Part shown: positions 1 to 8,953 of the stretch, piece by piece
Layout of the letters: each line of letters begins with the position of its first letter
How positions within the stretch are numbered: the first letter of the stretch is position 1
Assembly: GCA_002439875.1 (NCBI GenBank)
Contig: DJQB01000023.1
Location: 52,753-73,870, forward strand
Source: Bacteroidales bacterium UBA6397
GTDB taxonomy: Bacteria > Bacteroidota > Bacteroidia > Bacteroidales > UBA932
Direction of reading: 5' to 3'
DNA length: 21,118 nt
Notes under the pieces: generated by a model
Databases searched by the model: none
Seen by the model: only the letters and a program-made list of their open reading frames with translations
Told to the model about the DNA's origin: nothing
Made by a program: the position numbers and the translations under genes

Positions 1-212
1 TGTTAAATTTCTTTACACTTCTTGACTCAGAACACACAACTTAAAAGCAAATCTGGTTGGATGCCGAGGTGAGTGGCGGGGAAAGAGCTTGCCCTTGACC
101 TTCAAACAAACAAATCAAAACAGTTTCTTATTCTATTTTCTTATGCTCTTGCCAGTTGCACCCCTGCCATCACAAATCATAATCAAGAACGGGCAATATC
201 TCAAACTTGCGC

Positions 213-818
213 TCAATCAGACAAAATCTTTCGGGCAGCGAAAGAGAGGGCTTCGTAGAACTCCTCACCAAAAACGTATGTCAAAGGCTCACGGAGGAAC
301 TCATAGACATGGATACCCTCGCGGCGGCCTTTCTCATAGGCGTCCTTGCATATTCCCCAACGGTGAAGGTTCAGGGCCTGTCCGCCGCCTGTGAGCTTGG
401 TGACACGGACCGGATAGAGCCAGCAGGACCGCGGCTTGCGGAACCTGCAGGTGCCTTGAAAGAAGCATCTCTCGATGGAGCAGAAGCAGTTGCCTGACTC
501 GTCGAACGTGGTGTAGGCGCACTCTTCGGTCTGATCCACAACAGGAGTCACGATGTCCCCGTCACGATCTATGGAAAAGAATCCTTCCTTGTCGATCTGG
601 GCGCGGCCCTGCGGCCTCATAAGTTTTGAATATACAGGGTAGCTCTCCTCCAAAGGCTCCAGTTCGGACTCTTCCAAAGGAGCCCCGCTGTCCCCTATTA
701 TGCAGCAGCTACCCTTACAGACAGCGTAGTCGCAGGCAAAATATTCAGTGACGACATCCTCTGACACTAGAATGTCTCCGATCTGGATGATGGTTCCGAA
801 CTTATTGTTTGACGACAT
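213..818 (-). CDS. DUF3109 family cysteine-rich protein
   Basis: This protein of about 201 residues matches the DUF3109 family, which is common in Bacteroidales and has no established function. The N-terminal part carries a cysteine cluster at residues 29-39 (C-x4-C-x3-CC) followed by GDSGAPLEE. Further cysteines and the stretch SCWLYPVRVTK followed by LHRWGICKDA lie in the second half. These are the hallmark blocks of the family, and the cysteine pattern suggests metal binding, which is an inference. I chose the ATG at 818; a TTG two codons upstream is also open but less likely. The start lies inside the end of the upstream M16-like gene (17 bp overlap), so the two are probably translationally coupled in one operon. 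A GGAATGAGG stretch just upstream could serve as ribosome binding site. The family call is firm; the role is unknown. Confidence 0.85.
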   Translation of the reverse strand: MSSNNKFGTIIQIGDILVSEDVVTEYFACDYAVCKGSCCIIGDSGAPLEESELEPLEESYPVYSKLMRPQGRAQIDKEGFFSIDRDGDIVTPVVDQTEECAYTTFDESGNCFCSIERCFFQGTCRFRKPRSCWLYPVRVTKLTGGGQALNLHRWGICKDAYEKGRREGIHVYEFLREPLTYVFGEEFYEALSFAARKILSD

Positions 819-3336
819 ATTCAATCCTCATTCCTTCGAACAGAACGCCGAAGATTTCCTTTACCTTCTCGGCTGAAACACCGCCAATCCTGCTGTTGTA
901 GCCGGTCAACACATCCTTACCGGCGGAGTAGCGCATCAGGACTGCATCTATGTAATTGTCTGTGTTTGACAGATAGGTGGAGTAATTGTTGGCCAACAAG
1001 GACTTGCACGAGGTAAGCTCGGCGGCGTCCACTGGTTGCGAAAGCACTGTCTCAATGGCTTTCCGCGCAGCCACAAGGGCTCTCATCGGTTGGTCAGAGC
1101 CGCTCCTGACCCCATAAGGGAGACCTGTCTCTGGAACAGGGGAACAATTAAAAATCAGTTCCAACGACTCCTGTGGCCAGACACTGAAACAGTCTGACAT
1201 CCTCACGCTGAAGCCATACTCGGCCATTGTCCCCATCAGCCGGCGTTGAAGAGCCAAGCCGGCGACCTTGAAAGCCATATAGTTTTCTGTCGTGAACGGC
1301 TCGGCGCATGCCATGGCGATGCTTATGCTGACTGGAGAACCTGTCCGTGAATATGTTGTCGCACCAGTGCGCATCCTGTAAGGAACGAACTGACGGACAC
1401 TCGAAGACTTGCTGACACGGAATCCACCAAGGTACTGACACAGAATCTTTTGAACCGACTCAGCCGCCATGTCGCCGACGATCACCAGAACACCGTCATT
1501 CGTCTTTACGAACTGGCTGTCAAAGAACGCCGACGCCTCATCCATAACCCTCGGCGTAAGGCCGGAAGGTGTCTTGACAGAAGAATAGTTGTAGTCCTGG
1601 TACATCAGGCTGTCAAGATAAGCAGGCTCCAGAGACGCAAGTTCCTGAGTTCTCCATGACTCAAAAGCGGAAGCGGATGGCTTTCTGCGATTTGCGGCGG
1701 AGAGCAAAGCCTTGAGCACAAGAGTGAATCTGTTTGACGGGGCTGAACCGGAAAGTCTAAGATCCGAAGCAGAGACCGTACAGTCCATCCCGACGCCGTA
1801 GGACTTGAGAATCTTGCCAAAATCGCTCCCTGACATACCCGCGATCTCACAGAGACCGAATACATCGGAGAAGAAGGCACCTTCCCCACGCTGAAGACCC
1901 CTCACCGTTGAAAAACCTCCTTTCAACATCAAAGAGTAACTGAAACGACCTTTTGTGTCCATCTTCTTGTAGATCACCTTCATGCCATTGGAGAAAGTCC
2001 ACATCTCCCCTCCGGACACAGGCTCGGGCACCACTGACCGAACCTTCACCTTGTTTTTCTCGTTCCAGAAAGCCGAAGTGTCCTTGGAAGTTGACCTCCA
2101 ATGATAGACCGGTTTTCCCAACGCCGAGACACTCTTCCCGGCAGACTCTAAAGCGGCGGGCCAAAACCACCCGTCATAGTCATCAATGTTCCCTGTCCAA
2201 GTAACTTCCGGGGTCTCCATACCGGAGAGCAATGCGGAGGAATAGGAATTGAAAAGGTCCGTCTCGGCCTTAGCCGACATATTCCTTGACAAGAAGAATC
2301 TAGCCTTCGTCGCCGGGGAGGCCAGATCAGCGCCATACAAGTAGGAGGAGACGCATTGGCGGACAATCGCATCATTGGCGGAAGGCTTGAGGTAACCGTT
2401 AAGGACTGAGTTTCGCGCGACCCTGTACTCATCAATCCCGATTCCTTTGGAACAGATTTCAGACAACACGGATGCAACTGCCAAAGTAGCCGGCATCAAT
2501 TGGTCGCGGGAAGTCCACACTTTTACGCTGAAACTCTCGTCACCAGAGCTTGAGGAACTGCCCGAATACTCCACCCCCGACGATTTCACAGGAATATTCC
2601 TTAACATGAACGTTTCCCGCAGACGGCTTGAGACAACTTCGCGCAGCGCATTAGAGAAAAGCTCCGAGATGAAAGGCTGGATGGTCCCCATCTGGTCGTC
2701 CGGAGTCCTTGGCGAGCGGAATTTCAACGTCACCGATGAGCGCGGGGACGGGATGAATGAATATTCAGCATTCGTCAAAGGCTCCCAGACATATTCCTTC
2801 TTCTTAAATACTGGGTTGCGTGACGGCACCATCAATGAAAATACATTCATCTTCTCAATGATGGCCGAAGGGTTGATGTCGCCCGCTATGATGACAGCGT
2901 GCTGATACGGACAAGCCGCGATGAGGTCGAACATCATCAAAAGAGTAGTGTCTGAAGCAGACTTGTCAAAGACAGGCACATCATCGAATCTGAATATTGT
3001 CGCGTCATCCCTATAAGAGACATACCCGTCTGAACGGCAGCCTATTCCCTTACGCGACAAGAACTTATAAGGTACCGCCTTGTTGAAGTGAGGTAGGGAT
3101 GAGAGTTCTTTTCTCGCGGACAGAGTGTCGCTTAAGCCTTTGCGGACCAAAGCAAAGTCAGCCACGCCCTTCATCGATGGGTTTGTCACCAGATAATAGG
3201 TGATGCCATTGGTGAGACTACCGGTCGTGACCGCTCCATCCTTCTGAAGGACAGGCAGTTCCTGCGCTGGCATCATTATTGAAAAGCCAAGCAGCACTGA
3301 AAACAAGACTGATTTGATTTTGATAAGATAACGCAT
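802..3336 (-). CDS. Exported M16-like (insulinase family) protein, probably non-catalytic
   Basis: This is a two-half M16 metallopeptidase homologue of about 844 residues. It begins with a signal peptide (MRYLIKIKSVLFSVLLGFSI, then a PAQ cleavage site), so it should be periplasmic or envelope-bound. I chose the ATG at 3336 rather than an upstream in-frame start at 3387 for three reasons: the signal peptide begins there, a GGGAGG ribosome binding site sits 8 bases upstream, and the predicted promoter overlaps the longer version. The N-terminal half has the usual opening (LTNGITYYLV), but where family members carry the HxxEH zinc motif this one reads PHFNKAV at residues 82-88, so the second histidine and the catalytic glutamate are missing. 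The C-terminal half has a second M16-like unit starting at FSNGMKVIYKK. It probably acts as a binding or chaperone-like paralogue, or pairs with an active M16 protein encoded elsewhere. DUF3109 follows in the same operon. Confidence 0.85.
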   Translation of the reverse strand: MRYLIKIKSVLFSVLLGFSIMMPAQELPVLQKDGAVTTGSLTNGITYYLVTNPSMKGVADFALVRKGLSDTLSARKELSSLPHFNKAVPYKFLSRKGIGCRSDGYVSYRDDATIFRFDDVPVFDKSASDTTLLMMFDLIAACPYQHAVIIAGDINPSAIIEKMNVFSLMVPSRNPVFKKKEYVWEPLTNAEYSFIPSPRSSVTLKFRSPRTPDDQMGTIQPFISELFSNALREVVSSRLRETFMLRNIPVKSSGVEYSGSSSSSGDESFSVKVWTSRDQLMPATLAVASVLSEICSKGIGIDEYRVARNSVLNGYLKPSANDAIVRQCVSSYLYGADLASPATKARFFLSRNMSAKAETDLFNSYSSALLSGMETPEVTWTGNIDDYDGWFWPAALESAGKSVSALGKPVYHWRSTSKDTSAFWNEKNKVKVRSVVPEPVSGGEMWTFSNGMKVIYKKMDTKGRFSYSLMLKGGFSTVRGLQRGEGAFFSDVFGLCEIAGMSGSDFGKILKSYGVGMDCTVSASDLRLSGSAPSNRFTLVLKALLSAANRRKPSASAFESWRTQELASLEPAYLDSLMYQDYNYSSVKTPSGLTPRVMDEASAFFDSQFVKTNDGVLVIVGDMAAESVQKILCQYLGGFRVSKSSSVRQFVPYRMRTGATTYSRTGSPVSISIAMACAEPFTTENYMAFKVAGLALQRRLMGTMAEYGFSVRMSDCFSVWPQESLELIFNCSPVPETGLPYGVRSGSDQPMRALVAARKAIETVLSQPVDAAELTSCKSLLANNYSTYLSNTDNYIDAVLMRYSAGKDVLTGYNSRIGGVSAEKVKEIFGVLFEGMRIEYVVKQ

Positions 3337-3357
3337 CACTGACACCTCCCGTTTAGG

Positions 3358-3390
3358 CAAAAATAGCCAATAATGTGCAAATGACACAAA
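3358..3390 (-). promoter_or_regulatory. Bacteroidetes-type promoter of the M16-like gene
   Basis: Read on the minus strand, TTTG (3390-3387) is followed after 21 bases by TATTTTTG (3365-3358). This fits the Bacteroidetes -33 TTTG and -7 TAnnTTTG pattern. Transcription would begin near 3350 and give a leader of roughly 15 bases before the ATG at 3336, which supports that start. Confidence 0.6.
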
Positions 3391-3398
3391 ATTTTTAT

Positions 3399-3406
3399 TA
3401 CATTTG
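3399..3406 (+). promoter_or_regulatory. Probable -7 box of the TPR gene
   Basis: TACATTTG fits the Bacteroidetes TAnnTTTG -7 element and lies about 48 bases upstream of the TPR gene start. No clear TTTG is seen at -33, so the call rests on the -7 box and position alone. Confidence 0.4.
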
Positions 3407-3453
3407 TGGTTATTGCTATTGATAAATATAGTTAAACATAATTTATTACTACG

Positions 3454-4389
3454 ATGAAAAAGTTTATTCTTTCGATTGCGGCCGCATTTATGGCCGCCGG
3501 AATGGTTTCCGCTCAGGACTTGGCCCAGGCTACTGACCTCTACAATAGTGGAGCCACAGCCATCTCCATGAAGAATTGGACAGAGGCACTTGACTGTTTC
3601 CAGAAAGCACTCGAAATGGGAAAGACCATAGGAGCTGACGCTGATGAACTCGTCACCAACTGCAAGAACGCCATCCCTGGAGTTGCCCTTGAGATCGCGA
3701 AGGATCTGATCAAGGACAAGAAGTACGATGAAGCTGCCGCGAAGCTTGACGAGGTCGAAAAAATCGCCACTGAGTATGAGAACACAGATATTGTCGAAAG
3801 GGTCAAGGAACTCGAGCCTCAGATGTGGATGCAGAAAGGTGTTGACGCACTCAAGCTGAAAGACTTCGCCACCGCCGCTGATGGTTTTGCAAAGTCCTAT
3901 GCCATCGACACCACGGCCGGCAAGACAGCCCTATATCTTGGCCAGGCTCTCGGAGCTCAGGGCAAGGTTGACGAGGCAATCGAAGCTTTCAAGCACGCCG
4001 CATGGAACGGTGAGGAGGCAGAGGCCAAGGAGCAGGTTTCCAACATCTATGTAAGGCAGGCCAACGCCGCCCTCAAGGGACAGAAATATTCAGACGCTGT
4101 CAAGGCCGCCGAGAAGGCCAACAGCTACGTCGAGAACGCCACTGCCTACCTCATCGCAGGACAGAGTTCCCAGAAGCTCAGCAAGAACGCCGATGCCATC
4201 AAGTACTTCGAGAAGTACCTTGAGTTGAAACCGGGGGCAAAGAACGCACCAGCCATCACATTCACTGTAGCGGCTCTCTATCAGGGTGCGAGGAACAACG
4301 CCAAGGCTCTTGAGTTCTACAAGAAGGTTCAGGACGATCCTAAGTTCGGCGCGCAGGCCAAGCAGATGATCGCATCCCTCAGCAAGTAA
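3454..4389 (+). CDS. Exported tetratricopeptide repeat protein
   Basis: The product of 311 residues starts with a clear signal peptide (MKKFILSIAAAFMAAGMVSA, cleaved before QDLAQ). The rest is almost entirely helical TPR units, seen as repeated A-LxxxxxYxxA-xxFxxAxxL patterns: around residues 30-55, 125-150, 158-185, 198-222, 230-262 and 268-300. Good examples are LGQALGAQGKVDEAIEAF and SKNADAIKYFEKYLELKPG. TPR proteins are scaffolds for protein interaction, so this is probably a periplasmic or envelope assembly factor; the partner is unknown. It has its own likely promoter at 3399-3406 and faces away from the M16-like gene. It is lysine- and alanine-rich with the codon use of the surrounding coding DNA. 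The family call is safe; a precise function is not. Confidence 0.88.
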   Translation: MKKFILSIAAAFMAAGMVSAQDLAQATDLYNSGATAISMKNWTEALDCFQKALEMGKTIGADADELVTNCKNAIPGVALEIAKDLIKDKKYDEAAAKLDEVEKIATEYENTDIVERVKELEPQMWMQKGVDALKLKDFATAADGFAKSYAIDTTAGKTALYLGQALGAQGKVDEAIEAFKHAAWNGEEAEAKEQVSNIYVRQANAALKGQKYSDAVKAAEKANSYVENATAYLIAGQSSQKLSKNADAIKYFEKYLELKPGAKNAPAITFTVAALYQGARNNAKALEFYKKVQDDPKFGAQAKQMIASLSK

Positions 4390-4534
4390 TTTCCTATAAG
4401 TTCCATTTCCTACGCAAGCGGTGGAAGCAAGCCCGAGAAATTTGGGATAGGGAGGTGGTAACGTAAAGGGAAGTTCGAGATGGGCAGCCATCTTGTGACG
4501 TTGGATGTTCCAATAATTAATCTCAGTGAGGGAA

Positions 4535-6703
4535 ATGCCTGACTATCTCGAACTCCTTGCTCCGGCAAGAAATATTGACATCGGCATCGCGGCGATTGAC
4601 TGCGGTGCCGATGCTGTGTATATCGCAGGGCCGGCGTTCGGGGCTCGCCAGGCCGCTGGGAACTCGATGGAGGACATCCGGAGACTCGTTGGGTATGCCC
4701 ACAGATTCGGAGTGCGGATTTTCTTGACACTCAACACAATTCTTTTTGACAATGAACTTGCGGAGGCCGAAAGGTTGCTTGCCGGAGCGAAAGCCGCTGG
4801 AGTGGATGCGGTGATCGCGCAGGATCTGGCGGTCTGGCGACTGACGGACCTGCCGATACACGCGTCGACACAATGCGCGATAAGGACTCCGGAAAAAGCC
4901 CGGCTTTACGAAAGCATCGGAGCCTCCCGGCTTGTTCTGGAAAGAGAGATGTCTCTGGAGCGGATCCGTATGATAAGGTCGGAAGTGGATTGTGAGCTGG
5001 AGTTTTTCGTCCATGGGGCTCTATGCGTCTGCTACAGTGGGCAGTGCTATATGTCAGAGCGGATTGCAGGACGAAGCGCGAACCGGGGGGAATGCATCCA
5101 GGCGTGCCGGTCACTTTACGACCTTGTGGACGGGACCGGAAAAGTGCTGGCGCGGAACAAAGCCCTGTTGTCACTGAAGGATTACAACTTGAAAGACAGG
5201 CTGCAAGACCTTGCGGAGGCCGGAATATGCTCGTTCAAGATCGAGGGACGGCTGAAGAACATCTCCTACGTGCGGAATGTCGTGCGGGCATATTCATTGG
5301 CATTGGACGAGTTGGTCTCAGCAAATCCGTGGAAGTACCGTAGAGCCTCATTCGGGTGGTCGGAAAGTGGATTCACTCCAGATCTGGGGAAGACTTTCAA
5401 CCGAGGCTACACTCAACTGTTTCTGGACGGGAAACGGTCCGGGAATTGGTCATCTATGGATGCTCCCAGATCAATCGGGGAGGAGGTCGGGACGGTGGTG
5501 TCCATCGCTCCGCTGCGCCATGGTTCTCCGGCAGGAAGACATTCAGGCGAAGAAGATGCCGTAATAACCGTGCGGATAAAAAATCCTGGTGACCGGCTTC
5601 AGAATGGGGACGGGTTCTCTTTTCTCACAAAAGGGCGTGGGGAGATTGTCGGTTTTCGTGGAGATGTCTGCCAAGGGAACAGGATAACGTGCCGGAATGT
5701 CACCGGCCTCTGTCCGGGAGCAAAACTGTACCGCAATCTCAGCAGTGCATTCGAAAAGGAACTGGAGTCCAACCTGCCGGTCAGAACGATTCCTGTGGCG
5801 GTTGACATTTCGGTTCGGATCTCTGACCCAAGGGTCACTTCGGCAGCAGCGACCAAAGACATTGGCCCGGCGACAGACTGGTCTTGCACTATGGCCGCAA
5901 AGGATTGGTCGACGAACTTGCCGAAGCGCCTGAATGAACAGGAATTTTTACTGAAGATCAATGCCGTAAGTCAAGACGGCCGGAGCGTCACACTGGAACG
6001 GAAAGCGGGAGAAATCGCCGCGGAGAACGCCGGAAGGATGCACGGAATGTTCGTCACCCAAATCTCTAAGACCACGGAAATATATTCATTCACCCTCCGC
6101 TCACTTGAGGTCATGACCCCGGACGGCTCGCTGCCTTTCCTCCAGACCGCCGCCCTAAACACCATCAGACGAGATCTTGCCGCCGCCCTCGAAGAGATGC
6201 CCTGCAGGGCTATTCCTCTGCCAACAAACCAGAGCCGCTTCGAATTTGTCAAAGCCATTGACTTCCGGAAAAAGCCCAAGGACAGCCCGGCTTGTTTGAC
6301 AGAATGCCGGAGCCTGAAGTCTCCTTTATTCCAAGTTTCTGACATTCAAGAACAGACATCGAAAGGCATCCACCTCACGTATAAGGCCAACATCGCCAAC
6401 CACATCGCACGGGAAACCTACCAGTTCCTTGGCGCCACCATAACGGACGACGCCTTCGAGCTCTCCCCTCGCCCGGACGCAGAGCTGATGCGCACCAAGT
6501 ACTGCATCCGCCATGAACTGGGTCTCTGTCCTGTTTCCCGGCCAACCGGCAGGCATCAAGGCAAGTCCGATCTCGCAACCAACTCATCCGGCCAGGCCAC
6601 AACCAACCAGGCCAGCCACCTATATCTTGCAAACAACGGCAAACGCTACCCACTATCCTTCGACTGCGAAAAGTGCGAAATGGTCGTTCGGATTAACGAT
6701 TAA
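4535..6703 (+). CDS. U32 family protein, probable RNA C/U hydroxylase (RlhA/TrhP-like) with DUF3656 region
   Basis: This protein of about 722 residues opens with PDYLELLAPARNIDIGIAAI, the typical U32 start, and carries the U32 signature around residues 156-175 (ELEFFVHGALCVCYSGQCYM). It continues with GRSANRGECIQACR at 179-192. Cysteines at 164, 171, 187 and 191 are the likely iron-sulfur ligands. Known members act with prephenate in RNA hydroxylation: TrhP on tRNA wobble uridine and RlhA on 23S rRNA. The long form with a middle DUF3656 region and a cysteine-containing tail (TKYCIRHELGLCP, then FDCEKCEM) is closer in layout to RlhA than to the short TrhP. I chose the ATG at 4535 over an upstream GTG at 4526 because MPDYLELLAPARN aligns with the family start. 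The old name peptidase U32 is probably misleading. It may be cotranscribed with the TPR gene 145 bases upstream. Confidence 0.85.
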   Translation: MPDYLELLAPARNIDIGIAAIDCGADAVYIAGPAFGARQAAGNSMEDIRRLVGYAHRFGVRIFLTLNTILFDNELAEAERLLAGAKAAGVDAVIAQDLAVWRLTDLPIHASTQCAIRTPEKARLYESIGASRLVLEREMSLERIRMIRSEVDCELEFFVHGALCVCYSGQCYMSERIAGRSANRGECIQACRSLYDLVDGTGKVLARNKALLSLKDYNLKDRLQDLAEAGICSFKIEGRLKNISYVRNVVRAYSLALDELVSANPWKYRRASFGWSESGFTPDLGKTFNRGYTQLFLDGKRSGNWSSMDAPRSIGEEVGTVVSIAPLRHGSPAGRHSGEEDAVITVRIKNPGDRLQNGDGFSFLTKGRGEIVGFRGDVCQGNRITCRNVTGLCPGAKLYRNLSSAFEKELESNLPVRTIPVAVDISVRISDPRVTSAAATKDIGPATDWSCTMAAKDWSTNLPKRLNEQEFLLKINAVSQDGRSVTLERKAGEIAAENAGRMHGMFVTQISKTTEIYSFTLRSLEVMTPDGSLPFLQTAALNTIRRDLAAALEEMPCRAIPLPTNQSRFEFVKAIDFRKKPKDSPACLTECRSLKSPLFQVSDIQEQTSKGIHLTYKANIANHIARETYQFLGATITDDAFELSPRPDAELMRTKYCIRHELGLCPVSRPTGRHQGKSDLATNSSGQATTNQASHLYLANNGKRYPLSFDCEKCEMVVRIND

Positions 6704-6763
6704 TTATATAAATTCCTTTAGTATTTTCACCTCAGAGGGCATCCAAACAAGCTAAAACCGAGT

Positions 6764-7954
6764 CTAGATCAACTCGCGGATGATCTCGTCGGATGTGAAG
6801 AGGTGGTCTTCGGGGATACGTATAAAGCCACCACTTCTTTCAAGGGCGCTTTCACTCAGAAGGGCATCAATGACTGCGCTGTCCGCCAATGAATATAATT
6901 CCGTGGCTTCCAGACCTTTGTCGGTGCGGAGAGAGAGCATGATCCTCTCAACTCGAATGTCTTCCAGCGAAAGGGTCTCGGAACTTCTTGAATATGTCAT
7001 CAAACTTCCGTCTGGGTGACCTGGTGTCCTTTTGCTCGGACTGCACCCCTTAGACTTAGATGGATTTTCGTCCGGAATCCTGTGCGGCAGTTCCTGACTG
7101 TTCCATGAGCGGACGTTGCCGGCCAGAGAATGGGCTCCAGGGCCGAGACCTACGTACGGGACTCTGCGCCAGTAGGCGCTGTTGTGAACGGCCTCGAAGC
7201 CTGGTTTTGCGAAATTGGAGATTTCGTAATGATGATAGCCGGACTGTTTAAGGGTTTGGCACAGGATGTCGTACTGCCGGCGACATTGTTCCTCGGAAGC
7301 TTCGACATAACGCCCGTCGGTTACCATCCTGGCAAGGGCACTTCCCTCCTCTATTGACAGCTGGTAGGCGGAAATGTGCCCAGGGGCAAGAGCCAAGGCT
7401 TTTTCAATCGTGTCTTTCCAGATCTCTTCCGTCAATTGGGATATGCCGAAGATCAGGTCAATGCTGATGTTCCGGACTCCGCTCTCGCGAAGAATCCGGA
7501 AAGCCTTGACGACATTACCTGCGTCGTGGCGGCGGTTCATCCAACGGAGAATTTCGTCGTTGAACGACTGGACGCCCATACTGAACCGGTTCACACCAAG
7601 GGCAGTTAATCCACGAACATATTCATGTCCTTTCTCCACTATGTCTTCGGGGTTCACCTCAACTGTGAATTCATCGAAGGGCGAAGTCACTTCGGCACCG
7701 GACGATGTCAAAGCCCTGACTATCCGTGACAAAACATCAAGAGGAAGCACCGATGGGGTGCCTCCTCCTATGTAAAGCGTGTTGACCGCATGTTGAGCGG
7801 ACATATTCTTTGCAAGTTCCTCCCGACGGCCGCGGATTTCCGCGATGACGGCGTCAGCATATTCATTGAAAGCCTGGGAACTCCGACATATTTCCGAATA
7901 GAAGTCGCAGTAGGTGCAGAAACTGCCGCAGAAGGGAACGTGAAGGTAGATCAC
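6764..7954 (-). CDS. hemW: HemW, radical SAM heme chaperone (coproporphyrinogen oxidase-like)
   Basis: A 396-residue radical SAM protein. The iron-sulfur motif is C9-x3-C13-x2-C16 in FCGSFCTYCDFYSE, and the GGGTPS glycine motif is at residues 63-68. RFSMGVQSFND and the later HHYEISNFAKPG followed by NSAYWRRVPYVGLGPGAHS are typical of the HemN/HemW family. True HemN enzymes are longer and have an N-terminal extension before the cysteines; this protein starts right at the barrel, as HemW proteins do. HemW binds heme and delivers it to respiratory proteins. The region around residues 300-335 (rich in K, S, P, G) looks like a low-complexity insertion compared with the family. The start is a GTG at 7954, three bases after the stop of the upstream coiled-coil gene, so the two are probably one transcript. 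Confidence 0.88.
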   Translation of the reverse strand: MIYLHVPFCGSFCTYCDFYSEICRSSQAFNEYADAVIAEIRGRREELAKNMSAQHAVNTLYIGGGTPSVLPLDVLSRIVRALTSSGAEVTSPFDEFTVEVNPEDIVEKGHEYVRGLTALGVNRFSMGVQSFNDEILRWMNRRHDAGNVVKAFRILRESGVRNISIDLIFGISQLTEEIWKDTIEKALALAPGHISAYQLSIEEGSALARMVTDGRYVEASEEQCRRQYDILCQTLKQSGYHHYEISNFAKPGFEAVHNSAYWRRVPYVGLGPGAHSLAGNVRSWNSQELPHRIPDENPSKSKGCSPSKRTPGHPDGSLMTYSRSSETLSLEDIRVERIMLSLRTDKGLEATELYSLADSAVIDALLSESALERSGGFIRIPEDHLFTSDEIIRELI

Positions 7955-7957
7955 GGA

Positions 7958-8872
7958 CTATCGGAGCAACAGTTCAGTCTTGCCGAGGAACGCCTGAGAG
8001 GTGTAGGCCTCGACAGTGTATATTCCTGACTGATAGGAAGGAATGTCATTGAGGTAGATGCTCAGGTCAACCTCCTTTCCCTCGTAGTCCACCTCTCGGG
8101 AAGCGGAGGCGATCATGGTCTGGCCGTTGAACGAGAACGAGGTCTGGCTGCTGTTGGTGAGGAGGATTCCGTCAGGATCCTTGACACGCAGGTAAACTCT
8201 CACCGGCCCTCTCGGAGCCAGATCATTCTCGACAAGGCTAAGCGAGGCGAGAAGCCTTACCACCCTGCTGCTTCTGTCGGTGACCTTGTCTGAACCGTTG
8301 TAGGCGGCGACACTCAAGCCTCTGGACTTGATCACGGAGCCAGCCGCCACCTGACCGGCAAGATTCTCGACCTGCCCCTTGAGGTCTGCGTTCTCGGCAC
8401 GGCTCTCGGCCGCCTCGCGACGGGCTGCCGCGGCATCCGCTGTCAGTTTGTGATTCAATGTGTTGAGGGAATCAATCTGCACGATGTAGTTCTTCATGAT
8501 GCTGCGCAGGGTTCCGAGTTCCTTCTCATACTGACGCATCTTGCGACGGTTCGTGGCCTCTGTCTTCTGGATTCTCTCTATCAGCTGGTTGACCTCTTCC
8601 TTGGAGGAATCCAGCTGGCTGTTGATTGAAGCGTAGTCGGATGAAAGGCTATCGTAATCACCTTTAAGGGCGATCATCTGCTGGGTGAGGTCTTCCTTCT
8701 CAGCGTTAAGGTCCTTTACAAGACTGGACTTTGAGAACCAGATGTAGGCAAGTCCCGCGGCAAGAATCACCGCCACCGCAACAAGAATCCACATCGTTTT
8801 CCTGAGACTTTCGTTCTTTCTCTCCTGCTCTTCGCGCTCACGGCGCTCCTGGATAGGATCTATTTCTGCCAT
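7958..8872 (-). CDS. Membrane-anchored coiled-coil protein, function unknown
   Basis: The 304-residue product has a charged cytoplasmic N-terminus (about residues 1-25, rich in E and R). One transmembrane helix follows at about 28-46 (WILVAVAVILAAGLAYIWF), then a long coiled coil at about 50-175 (heptad-rich, with LNAEKEDLTQQMIALKGDYD and QIDSLNTLNHKL). A C-terminal compact domain at about 195-304 is predicted to be beta-rich (VRVYLRVKDPDGILLTN, DLSIYLNDIPSYQSGIYTVE). It resembles conserved hypothetical proteins of Bacteroidales sometimes labelled chromosome segregation ATPase, but it has no nucleotide-binding motif. The C-terminal domain should sit in the periplasm. It is the first gene of a probable operon with hemW; a -7 box at 8900-8907 precedes it. 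Confidence 0.75.
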   Translation of the reverse strand: MAEIDPIQERREREEQERKNESLRKTMWILVAVAVILAAGLAYIWFSKSSLVKDLNAEKEDLTQQMIALKGDYDSLSSDYASINSQLDSSKEEVNQLIERIQKTEATNRRKMRQYEKELGTLRSIMKNYIVQIDSLNTLNHKLTADAAAARREAAESRAENADLKGQVENLAGQVAAGSVIKSRGLSVAAYNGSDKVTDRSSRVVRLLASLSLVENDLAPRGPVRVYLRVKDPDGILLTNSSQTSFSFNGQTMIASASREVDYEGKEVDLSIYLNDIPSYQSGIYTVEAYTSQAFLGKTELLLR

Positions 8873-8899
8873 AGTCTTTCGATTTAATGATTAATGACA

Positions 8900-8907
8900 C
8901 AAAAATA
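8900..8907 (-). promoter_or_regulatory. Probable -7 box for the coiled-coil gene/hemW operon
   Basis: On the minus strand this reads TATTTTTG, a fit to TAnnTTTG, 27 bases before the ATG at 8872. No TTTG is seen at the right distance upstream, so confidence is limited. Confidence 0.4.
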
Positions 8908-8920
8908 ACAAAACATTTCG

Positions 8921-8928
8921 TAATTTTG
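8921..8928 (+). promoter_or_regulatory. Probable -7 box for the two-helix membrane protein gene
   Basis: TAATTTTG matches TAnnTTTG and lies 25 bases before the ATG at 8954. Together with the element at 8900-8907 it makes a compact divergent promoter region of 81 bp. Confidence 0.4.
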
Positions 8929-8953
8929 TCTGGATAGCAAAAATCGGACTATT

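Noticed and set aside
73..497. Plus-strand ORFs at the left edge
   Set aside because: They overlap the antisense of the DUF3109 gene or lie in a region without promoter, ribosome binding site or recognisable protein content.
4478..4491. Small stem GATGG/CCATC before the U32 gene
   Set aside because: Five base pairs in a 145-bp gap is within chance, and there is no U-run or conserved context.
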